From positions 1 to 12,164 of the forward strand of contig CAZJFE010000020.1 in NCBI GenBank assembly GCA_964545345.1: 12,164 nucleotides of DNA, read 5' to 3'. This document shows, piece by piece, positions 6,279 to 11,923 of this stretch; position 1 is the stretch's first letter; the number at the start of each line of letters is the position of its first letter. The notes beneath the pieces are model-generated. The model did no database searches and had not been told where the DNA came from. It saw only the letters and a list, made by a program, of their open reading frames with translations. The DNA comes from JAUSKF01 sp964545345 (GTDB taxonomy: Bacteria; Patescibacteriota; Minisyncoccia; UBA6257; WO2-44-18). The position numbers and the translations under genes were made by a program.

Positions 6279-6677
6279 ATGAACTATCTACCCATTGTTT
6301 TATCAGCAATAGCAAGTATGGTATTGGGAACCCTGTGGTATGGTCCGATTTTCGGCAAGATTTGGATCAAGGAAATGAAATTTACCGAAGAGGCGATGGC
6401 CGAAGCAAAAAAGAAGGGGATGGCCAAAACTTATCTAGTGGCATTTGTCGGAGCTTTGGTAACTGCCTACGTCCTTTCATATGTGTTGGGAGTACTTGGA
6501 GCGGATAGTTGGATGGCCGCGGCGAAAGTATCGCTTTGGATCTGGCTCGGTTTCATCGCGACTGTGAAACTTGGGGATGTTTTGTGGAATGGACGATCTT
6601 TGAAATTATTTGTCCTGGAATCTAGCTATTATCTGGTTAATTTATTGGCGATGTCCGCCGTGCTAACTAATCTCTAA
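6279..6677 (+). CDS. DUF1761 family membrane protein
   Basis: This 132-residue protein has four hydrophobic segments, roughly 4-22, 52-72, 80-100 and 110-130. The N-terminal pattern VLGTLWYGPIFGKIWIKEM matches the DUF1761 signature (G-x-LWYGPLFG-x-x-W), and the length is usual for that family. DUF1761 proteins are integral membrane proteins without an established biochemical role. There is no SD site; translation probably starts on a leaderless mRNA from the TATAAT box 6 nt upstream. The gene is followed 6 nt later by the single-pass protein at 6684, so the two may share a transcript. The family call rests on recalled motif similarity. Confidence 0.8.
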   Translation: MNYLPIVLSAIASMVLGTLWYGPIFGKIWIKEMKFTEEAMAEAKKKGMAKTYLVAFVGALVTAYVLSYVLGVLGADSWMAAAKVSLWIWLGFIATVKLGDVLWNGRSLKLFVLESSYYLVNLLAMSAVLTNL

Positions 6678-6683
6678 ACTTAA

Positions 6684-6959
6684 ATGGAAGGAGAAGTAGG
6701 ATCAGTTTCTAAAAAGCCGACAATGATGACAGCCATCGTTATTTTGGCCGTGGTGCTTGCCGCGGTCGTCGGATATTTTGTCTGGCGTAATTTCTCCAAA
6801 ACCCCCGAAGAAAAAGCGGCTGAAGTGTTAGAAAAAGCGTCTCAGACCAGTACGCTACCAACAATTGATCCTTCCGGTAATCCGGCGGAGGGCTTGCCGG
6901 CAGTCAATCCTGTGGACCAAATAAATCCTTTCGGAAAAACATACAAAAATCCTTTCTAG
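6684..6959 (+). CDS. Single-pass membrane-anchored small protein
   Basis: This 91-residue protein has a short polar N-terminus (1-14), one membrane helix (about 15-33) ending in VWRNF, and a Pro/Asn/Gly-containing tail (34-91) that looks unstructured and ends in KNPF. Topology is uncertain: lysines lie on the N-terminal side (K10, K11) and the tail is probably extracytoplasmic. No SD site precedes the ATG. GGAAGGAG just inside the gene (6687-6694) lies too far from the next in-frame ATG pair at 6723-6728 to favour that start clearly. It is 3 nt upstream of the Cys-repeat protein gene, so the two are likely cotranscribed and may act together. No family recognised. Confidence 0.7.
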   Translation: MEGEVGSVSKKPTMMTAIVILAVVLAAVVGYFVWRNFSKTPEEKAAEVLEKASQTSTLPTIDPSGNPAEGLPAVNPVDQINPFGKTYKNPF

Positions 6960-6962
6960 CCA

Positions 6963-9302
6963 ATGACTAAACAATCCTTTGCTTTGTTGATTTCCGCGGC
7001 GCTGGTCCTAACTGGTCTGGCTGTTTCTTACAGTTTAGTCGCCCAAGCGCAAACTAATTTAAATTCTTCAGTCTCAGTTAAAAAGCAGGTGGATGACGGA
7101 CTCTTCACCATCACGGTTAATGATTCCGATGGTATCCAGGAATTTAATTTTCAACCGGCTACCGGGGCTAGATATGGCGGGGAATTGAAATGCCCGAAGA
7201 CTTTCTCAAACAACAACGTACTATTCATTGAATCAGAGGCCTTCACTCCGGCGATGAAGGTGACGATCACCGATTGTAAAAAAAATGTCGCTGAATTTGA
7301 AATCGGTCCATTAACAAATGGATCCGGCAAAGGAGTTTTGATTAACCAACCTAAGGTTGAACCAGTTCCGGCCCCGACTCCTACGCCCGCGCCAAAACCG
7401 GAACAAAAAGAAGAATCAGCCGCGCTTTCTAAAGACGACGTCAAATACCCGATTAAAGAATTGGGGAATTGCGGCAGTGAGATGGCTTGCCGAACATATT
7501 GCGACAAACCCGATAACTACTCAGAATGTTTTTCTTTTGCCAAAAAATTCGGGCTTTTAGACGAGAAGCTGACTAATAAATCAGAGGCGGAATTAGAGGA
7601 TTTCGCGAAAACTTTAAAAACCGGCGGTCCCGGTGGCTGTAAAGATCAAAAGTCCTGCGAAGCTTATTGCAACGATACTTCTCGCTTAAACGAATGTTTG
7701 GCTTTTGGCGAAAAGCACGGTTTGATGGATCAGAAAGATCTAGAGGAGGGCAGGAAAATACAAGCTATTTTAGCGCAGGGCGGAACGTTGCCCGGTGGTT
7801 GCAAAAATAAAAATGAGTGTGAGGCCTATTGCTCCGGCGGGGATCACATTGAAGAATGCTTGGCCTTCGCGGAGAAAGCCGGATTTATGCCACCGGAAGA
7901 ATTAAAACAAGCAAGAAAGGCGATGGAATTTATGGCCCGCGGAGAAACTCCCGGCAACTGCAAATCCAAAACGCAATGTGAGGCCTACTGTGAAGATGAA
8001 AGTCATTTTGAGGCCTGCATCGCTTTTGCCGAAAAAGCCGGATTTATGTCTCAAGATGAACTCAAGATGGCGAAAAAATCCGGTGGCAAGGGCCCTGGAG
8101 GATGCCGCGGTAAATCACAATGTGAAACTTTTTGCCAAGACGAACGCAATATTGAACAATGTTTGGCTTTCGCAGAGGAACATGGATTGATGAAGAAGGA
8201 GGATGTTGAGAGAGCCAGAAAGACCGGGGGTAAGGGGCCCGGAGGATGTCGAGGAAAAGCTTGCGAGACTTACTGTGACACTCCCGATCATCAGGAAGTT
8301 TGCGTAGAATTTGCCAAAGAACATGGCTTGCTTTCCGAAGAAGATTTGAAACGTCTGGAAGAGGGGCAACAAAGTTTTCAAAATGCTCTGAATCAAGCCC
8401 CGCCGGAAGTCAAAGAATGTTTGGCAAAAATGGGAATTAACGAGAGCACCCCGCCAAGACGAGGTATAGAAAAAGAAATGCGGGAATGTTTCCAATCCTT
8501 CCAAGGCGCGGGCGGACCGGGAGGGGGTGGGCCCGGCGGACAACACAATGAGGAATTCTCTCGTCAGCATAATGAAGAAACTTCCAGCCAATATCATCAA
8601 CAGGGTGGCTTTCCCGGTGGACGCAATGAAGGAAATGAACAATACAGCGGCGCCACCTATCCGGCTGATGAAAAATTAGGACAGTGCGATCCTGGTTTTG
8701 CGGTGGTTTTAAATCCAAAAACCAACCGGCAGTATTGCGCCATCCAGTCTTGTAAAGAGGGGGCATACCTTACTCAAGACAGCTCAGGATACAGCGTCTG
8801 TTGGATGCAGTCGCCTTCTTCCACTCACGACTCTAAAATTTCTGCCGAGCAGTATTCAGGTGGAAGACCGGCTACGCATGATTCTAAGATTTCCTCGGAA
8901 CAATATTTAGGCGGGGACAAAAGGACTATGTGCCCGGCGATGCCCACGATAGACTCCTGCCCAGACGGCCAAGAGAAGTTTGCCGCTTACAGCTCTCCGG
9001 ATTGCGGCACTTACTATGCCTGCCGTCCGAAACAACAAGAGTATCAATATGATGGTTTAGATAGGAAGGTTTCTCCACAACCACAACCGCAGCCATACCA
9101 AACTCCGTCTCCAGAGCAGTATCAACAGGAATACCAGAAGCAGTATGAGCAACAATACCAGCAGGAGTATCAAAAACAGTATGAGCAGTCATATCCGCAA
9201 ACCGAACCGATTCACGAAGAACCAAAACCAGCCAGCGTCAATTTGGAAAGTTCTTTAATGGCGCAGGTATTGGGTCTGGTGGTCAATCTTTTGAAGTTGT
9301 AA
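6963..9302 (+). CDS. Secreted protein with six tandem four-Cys modules
   Basis: This 779-residue protein has a signal peptide (hydrophobic 6-26, likely cut after AQA near 29). Next come a beta-like domain with two cysteines (about 35-125; C77, C105), a Pro/Thr linker (132-150), and six modules of pattern C-x5-C-x3-C-x8-C-x2-F-[AG]-x3-G-[LF]-[LM], with first cysteines at 170, 226, 280, 333, 381 and 429. The sixth has C-x4-C. A decayed unit follows (C486, C509). After a Gly/His/Gln-rich low-complexity part (515-565) come two Cys-containing segments (575-613; 657-687), a 14-residue repeat (621-634, 638-651), a Gln/Tyr-rich repeat (719-742) and a hydrophobic end (763-779). Paired cysteines in an exported protein suggest disulfide-stapled helical hairpins; metal binding is an alternative. 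The role is probably at the cell surface. There is no SD site; it starts 3 nt after the preceding gene. Function unknown. Confidence 0.85.
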   Translation: MTKQSFALLISAALVLTGLAVSYSLVAQAQTNLNSSVSVKKQVDDGLFTITVNDSDGIQEFNFQPATGARYGGELKCPKTFSNNNVLFIESEAFTPAMKVTITDCKKNVAEFEIGPLTNGSGKGVLINQPKVEPVPAPTPTPAPKPEQKEESAALSKDDVKYPIKELGNCGSEMACRTYCDKPDNYSECFSFAKKFGLLDEKLTNKSEAELEDFAKTLKTGGPGGCKDQKSCEAYCNDTSRLNECLAFGEKHGLMDQKDLEEGRKIQAILAQGGTLPGGCKNKNECEAYCSGGDHIEECLAFAEKAGFMPPEELKQARKAMEFMARGETPGNCKSKTQCEAYCEDESHFEACIAFAEKAGFMSQDELKMAKKSGGKGPGGCRGKSQCETFCQDERNIEQCLAFAEEHGLMKKEDVERARKTGGKGPGGCRGKACETYCDTPDHQEVCVEFAKEHGLLSEEDLKRLEEGQQSFQNALNQAPPEVKECLAKMGINESTPPRRGIEKEMRECFQSFQGAGGPGGGGPGGQHNEEFSRQHNEETSSQYHQQGGFPGGRNEGNEQYSGATYPADEKLGQCDPGFAVVLNPKTNRQYCAIQSCKEGAYLTQDSSGYSVCWMQSPSSTHDSKISAEQYSGGRPATHDSKISSEQYLGGDKRTMCPAMPTIDSCPDGQEKFAAYSSPDCGTYYACRPKQQEYQYDGLDRKVSPQPQPQPYQTPSPEQYQQEYQKQYEQQYQQEYQKQYEQSYPQTEPIHEEPKPASVNLESSLMAQVLGLVVNLLKL
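7464..8357 (+). repeat. Coding array of six Cys modules
   Basis: Six protein-level repeats lie in one frame. The first cysteines are spaced 56, 54, 53, 48 and 48 residues apart, so spacing shortens toward the 3' end. Modules 5 and 6 share the GGKGPGGCRGK lead-in, which suggests the most recent duplication was there. At DNA level copies differ widely by synonymous changes, so the array is old overall and is under selection as protein. Confidence 0.85.
8823..8915 (+). repeat. Two copies of a 14-residue coding repeat
   Basis: Residues 621-634 and 638-651 of the Cys-module protein both follow THDSKIS-[AS]-EQY-[SL]-GG, encoded at 8823-8864 and 8874-8915 and separated by three residues. Codons differ at several places, so the protein sequence rather than the DNA has been kept. 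A short EQYSG match also occurs at residues 559-563. Confidence 0.8.
9117..9188 (+). repeat. Exact 12-residue Gln/Tyr tandem duplication
   Basis: QYQQEYQKQYEQ occurs twice back to back (residues 719-730 and 731-742), encoded at 9117-9152 and 9153-9188. The amino acids are identical while several codons differ. The stretch lies in a Gln/Tyr/Pro-rich tail between the Cys segments and the hydrophobic C-terminus, and resembles a low-complexity spacer or an aggregation-prone segment. Confidence 0.85.
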
Positions 9303-9318
9303 GTTTTTGAGTTAGAAT
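9291..9318 (+). promoter_or_regulatory. Promoter for the M50 protease gene, near-leaderless
   Basis: TTGAAG (9291-9296), a 16 bp spacer and TAGAAT (9313-9318) put the expected transcription start within about 3 nt of the ATG at 9328. An overlapping perfect TATAAT (9318-9323) ends 4 nt before the ATG and would place the start inside the codon region. Either way no leader long enough for an SD site exists. The -35 overlaps the end of the Cys-module gene. Confidence 0.55.
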
Positions 9319-9327
9319 ATAATTTAT

Positions 9328-9969
9328 ATGAACCAGCTTTTGGTCTTGGTTTTCCAGTTAGTGGTTTTAATTTTTTCGGTCATGGCGCATGAGGTGGCGC
9401 ACGGATTTGCCGCGTACCGCTTAGGAGACCCAACCGCGAAAAATCTTGGACGACTAACGTTGAATCCAATAAAACATTTGGATCCTTTCGGATCTATCGT
9501 TTTACCGATCATGTTGTACGTGATTTCCGGAGGAACTTTCGTCATGGGCTGGGCGAAACCGGTTCCCTACAATCCGATGCATTTAAAGAATCCGAAGCTG
9601 GGGGCGGGGATTATCGGAGCGGTTGGTCCCATTAGTAATTTATTAATCGCGGTAGTTTTTGGCCTGATTCTGCAGGCGCTTTATCCGTTTATCACAATTC
9701 CGGTCATCACCAGCTTAATCCTGCTTCTCAATTTCGTCGTCTATATAAATGTATTGCTGGCGGTATTTAATTTGGTGCCTTTGCCGCCGCTGGACGGCTC
9801 CAGCATTCTTTTCGCTTTTTTGCCGGCTAAATTTTATAAAGTCCAGGAATTCCTGACCCGCTACGGTTTCTGGCTTCTTATCTTATTCATCTTTTTCGGA
9901 TTCCAACTAATCCTTCCTATTATAGGTAGTATCTACCACCTCTTAACCGGTCCGGCGGGGCTCTTCTAG
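9328..9969 (+). CDS. M50 site-2 protease-like membrane metalloprotease
   Basis: This 213-residue integral membrane protein should cut substrates within or next to the membrane. The zinc motif HEVAH is at H21, E22 and H25, inside the first helix. The third ligand, Asp, lies in LPPLDG (D156). The NPIKHLDPFGS stretch (46-56) and the GPISN motif (100-104) are typical of the minimal bacterial M50 group often annotated as site-2 protease family. Hydrophobic segments are near 4-25, 54-74, 94-118, 122-150 and 175-200. The length fits compact members lacking PDZ or CBS domains. No SD site is present and the start codon is almost at the predicted transcript start. Substrates are unknown; secreted or anchored neighbours are possible but not indicated by sequence. 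Confidence 0.92.
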   Translation: MNQLLVLVFQLVVLIFSVMAHEVAHGFAAYRLGDPTAKNLGRLTLNPIKHLDPFGSIVLPIMLYVISGGTFVMGWAKPVPYNPMHLKNPKLGAGIIGAVGPISNLLIAVVFGLILQALYPFITIPVITSLILLLNFVVYINVLLAVFNLVPLPPLDGSSILFAFLPAKFYKVQEFLTRYGFWLLILFIFFGFQLILPIIGSIYHLLTGPAGLF

Positions 9970-9993
9970 GGTCATAAAGTTAAAACCGGGGGC

Positions 9994-10022
9994 TTGCATT
10001 TTTATTGATTATGTGCTAGAAT
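9994..10022 (+). promoter_or_regulatory. Promoter TTGCAT-N17-TAGAAT with TGC extension
   Basis: The -35 TTGCAT (9994-9999), 17 bp spacer, TGC (10014-10016) and TAGAAT (10017-10022) give an expected start near 10029 and a leader of about 38 nt. The extended -10 is identical in its nine bases to that at 76-84. Confidence 0.85.
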
Positions 10023-10066
10023 GACCCCGTACTTCAAACATTGAAAAACCCCAGATAGGAGGCGAT

Positions 10067-10294
10067 ATGAGCGCGAAAATCAGTCCCGATACTCAGCTGG
10101 CGTTCGGACTTGCGTACATGGACGCATCTGCTGAAAGCCGGAAGGCCCAGTATGAAGCAGACATGAAGTCCATGCGATACGACTTCCTGATCGCCGCACT
10201 CGTAGTCGTCATCACCCTTTTCGGAAGCGTCCTCATGGGCGTTGCCGAACAAAAGAGGGCGCAAAGTCGTTCTCATGAAGCACAGCCCCGGTAA
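10067..10294 (+). CDS. 75-residue single-pass membrane protein, unknown
   Basis: This small protein has a polar, helical N-terminal half (1-37, with several Ala/Glu/Lys/Met), one membrane helix (about 39-59) and a short basic tail (62-75). The start is fixed by AGGAGG (10057-10062), 4 nt before the ATG. The charge pattern suggests that the basic C-terminus is cytoplasmic and the N-terminal part outside, but this is uncertain. It is a one-gene unit between its own promoter and a terminator whose loop holds the stop codon. It resembles the next gene in having a helix-TM arrangement, yet I see no clear sequence match. No family recognised. Confidence 0.75.
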   Translation: MSAKISPDTQLAFGLAYMDASAESRKAQYEADMKSMRYDFLIAALVVVITLFGSVLMGVAEQKRAQSRSHEAQPR

Positions 10295-10307
10295 CGGGGC
10301 TCTTTTT
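10284..10307 (+). terminator. Terminator with the stop codon in its loop
   Basis: AGCCCCG (10284-10290) pairs with CGGGGCT (10295-10301), a perfect 7 bp stem with loop GTAA, followed by CTTTTT (10302-10307). The TAA stop codon (10292-10294) is inside the loop, so the left arm of the terminator is coding sequence. The next promoter's -35 begins 2 nt later. Confidence 0.9.
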
Positions 10308-10308
10308 A

Positions 10309-10337
10309 TTGACTTTTTTGTTGTGGTGTGCTAAATT
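10309..10337 (+). promoter_or_regulatory. Promoter TTGACT-N17-TAAATT with TGC extension
   Basis: TTGACT (10309-10314), 17 bp spacer, TGC (10329-10331) and TAAATT (10332-10337) predict a start near 10344 and a leader of about 43 nt. It directly follows the terminator of the previous gene. Confidence 0.82.
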
Positions 10338-10386
10338 AGTGGCGGATTTTTGACACTACAAAAACCTTTTAAGAAGGAGGCGTGCC

Positions 10387-11358
10387 GTGGGTGATGAACA
10401 AACGATTCAGCCGGATGAGGCGCTGACAGTCGCGAACGCTAAGATTGCACAGCTGGATAAAGACCTAGGAATGGAAAAGAAGGAAAACAGATACCATCTT
10501 AATTGGAGTGTCGGACTCCTGATCACGGCAGTAATTACCATGATCGCCGCCGGAACTGCTTTTGATAATTTCTTAATTAAGAAAAATGAGTTGAAAACAG
10601 CTCAAGAAAGACTAACTTGGGAAACAGAAAGATCCGAACGCCTAGAAGAATTCGGAAAGAACGCGGTAAAAAAAGCCCAAGAATATTATCTGAAGGCCGG
10701 TGGGGATGTAAAATGCACAATCTGGGATGCAGAGAAGCAGGCCTTCGTTGAACCAGAAAAGATGCCCATAAAGCCGGGGGGTCGGAGAATGTACGTGACG
10801 GAAACGTACCGCGTTCCGAGCGAAAATAGTAAACCCACGTCTGAGGTTCAGGGAGTTCGTTGTCTGTCTGGCGCGGATGCGATGAAATATCTTTTCGGCG
10901 ATCACTGCTTTGAAACCGCGCTAAGCGATTCCTCCAAAATTCAACCGTTGCTAGAAGAAATTAAGCGCTACGAACTAATGATTATTCCGCTGGAAAAAGC
11001 GGATATGCAGATGTACTTTTTGTTTAGAGACGGAAAGGTGGAATATTCCGGATCGGGCGCGAAGTCAGAATTGAATGAACGGGTAAGCAGAAATTTCCTA
11101 TTTTTGCTGGAAAATGGCGGAGCTAAAGCCCTGGAAAGGAAACAGCCGGAAGCAATTGAAGTGCCGCCCGCTCCCAAGCAGGCCGAAGGCGAAGAATACA
11201 ACTTTACACCTCAAATTGAGATGACGATCTTCAATTCAATGAGCCAGGATGACGCTCAAAAGATGCTCAAAGTATTGAACGAGCAGAAGCGACAATACCA
11301 GGCCGAGCTAAACAAGCTCTACCGCGAAAAGCTTGATCTGGAGAAGAGGCTTAAGTAG
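10387..11358 (+). CDS. Membrane-anchored coiled-coil protein, unknown
   Basis: This 323-residue protein starts at GTG, fixed by AAGGAGG (10374-10380) with 6 nt spacing. In order it has a polar helix (8-35), one membrane helix (about 41-59), a charged coiled-coil-like stretch (62-100), a mixed globular region (105-245) with cysteines at 110, 159 and 174, a Pro/Glu linker (253-272) and a C-terminal coiled coil (285-323). Topology is not clear; no cleavable signal is seen. It has its own promoter and terminator and lies directly before the str operon. A helix-TM-coiled-coil build fits a scaffold or envelope-spanning structural protein, but nothing identifies a function and I recognise no family. 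Confidence 0.8.
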   Translation: MGDEQTIQPDEALTVANAKIAQLDKDLGMEKKENRYHLNWSVGLLITAVITMIAAGTAFDNFLIKKNELKTAQERLTWETERSERLEEFGKNAVKKAQEYYLKAGGDVKCTIWDAEKQAFVEPEKMPIKPGGRRMYVTETYRVPSENSKPTSEVQGVRCLSGADAMKYLFGDHCFETALSDSSKIQPLLEEIKRYELMIIPLEKADMQMYFLFRDGKVEYSGSGAKSELNERVSRNFLFLLENGGAKALERKQPEAIEVPPAPKQAEGEEYNFTPQIEMTIFNSMSQDDAQKMLKVLNEQKRQYQAELNKLYREKLDLEKRLK

Positions 11359-11361
11359 ACC

Positions 11362-11390
11362 AGAGGGGACCCAAAAGGTCCTCTTTTTTT
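11362..11390 (+). terminator. Intrinsic terminator before the str operon
   Basis: GGACC (11367-11371) pairs with GGTCC (11377-11381) across loop CAAAA. The stem is extended by AGAGG-type pairing of 11362-11366 with the following CTC and T run, and ends in a tract of seven or more T. The CCAAAAGG loop closure is the same as in the terminator at 1021. Confidence 0.88.
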
Positions 11391-11404
11391 GCCCAAAACT
11401 GGAT

Positions 11405-11434
11405 TTGACTTCATTTAAGCCTTTTTGCTATCAT
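11405..11434 (+). promoter_or_regulatory. str operon (rpsL-rpsG) promoter
   Basis: TTGACT (11405-11410), 18 bp spacer, TGC (11426-11428) and TATCAT (11429-11434) predict a start near 11441, leaving only about 12 nt before the rpsL ATG at 11453. No SD site fits in that leader. Confidence 0.75.
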
Positions 11435-11452
11435 TGCTTCTATTAGTTTTGC

Positions 11453-11869
11453 ATGCCAACAATCAGACAATTAGTTAGACACGGTAGGAAGAAAACCTCC
11501 TACAAATCCAAGGCGCCTGCCATGCAGCGTTATTTTAACTATCTGAAGAATAAACCTTTGGCCGTGGCTTCTCCTTTTAAACGCGGCGTCTGCACTAAAG
11601 TCTTCACCACCACTCCGAAGAAACCGAACTCTGCTTTGCGTAAAGTTGCCCGCGTTCGTCTTACTAATGGAATGGAAATCACCGCTTATATTCCCGGAGA
11701 GGGACACAATTTGCAGGAACACTCTATCGTAGTCGTCCGTGGCGGCCGCGTTAAAGACTTACCGGGTGTGAAATATCACATCGTGCGTGGAGTTTTGGAT
11801 ACTGCCGGTGTTGATGCCCGCCATCAGCAACGTTCCAAGTACGGAGCGAAGAAGAAAAAGAAGGAGTAA
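11453..11869 (+). CDS. rpsL: 30S ribosomal protein S12
   Basis: S12 sits at the decoding centre of the small subunit. The 138-residue sequence contains the family's invariant stretches TTTPKKPNSALRKVARVRLT (53-72), PGEGHNLQEHS (81-91) and GGRVKDLPGVKYH (97-109). D102 is equivalent to the Asp that is methylthiolated in many bacteria. The lysines of PKKPNS correspond to the streptomycin-resistance site, wild-type here. It is about 14 residues longer than the E. coli protein; the excess lies between SKAPA (19-23) and KRGVCT (43-48), where the usual linker is much shorter, a form I associate with CPR S12. The tail is lysine-rich. It is first in the str operon, has almost no leader and no SD site, and rpsG follows 54 nt later. 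Confidence 0.97.
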   Translation: MPTIRQLVRHGRKKTSYKSKAPAMQRYFNYLKNKPLAVASPFKRGVCTKVFTTTPKKPNSALRKVARVRLTNGMEITAYIPGEGHNLQEHSIVVVRGGRVKDLPGVKYHIVRGVLDTAGVDARHQQRSKYGAKKKKKE

Positions 11870-11923
11870 TCGCGAATAACGCGAATTACAGAGGTAATAT
11901 TGCAAATAAAAAAACAAAGTACC

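Noticed and set aside
7464..8357. The regular spacing of the repeats as a CRISPR array
   Set aside because: The repeats are conserved only as protein in one frame, with diverged DNA and no spacer/repeat boundaries or cas genes.
8115..8642. A 175-residue minus-strand open frame
   Set aside because: It is a mirror of the Cys-module gene, produced by its biased codon pattern; the + strand protein has repeat structure and a signal peptide.
9925..9937. GGTAG-tat-CTACC palindrome as an operator
   Set aside because: It lies inside the M50 protease coding frame with no promoter nearby; chance is the simplest reading.
10365..10377. CCTT/AAGG pairing that might hide the SD site of the gene at 10387
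   Set aside because: Only 4 bp and very weak; no alternative pairing that would make a switch was found.
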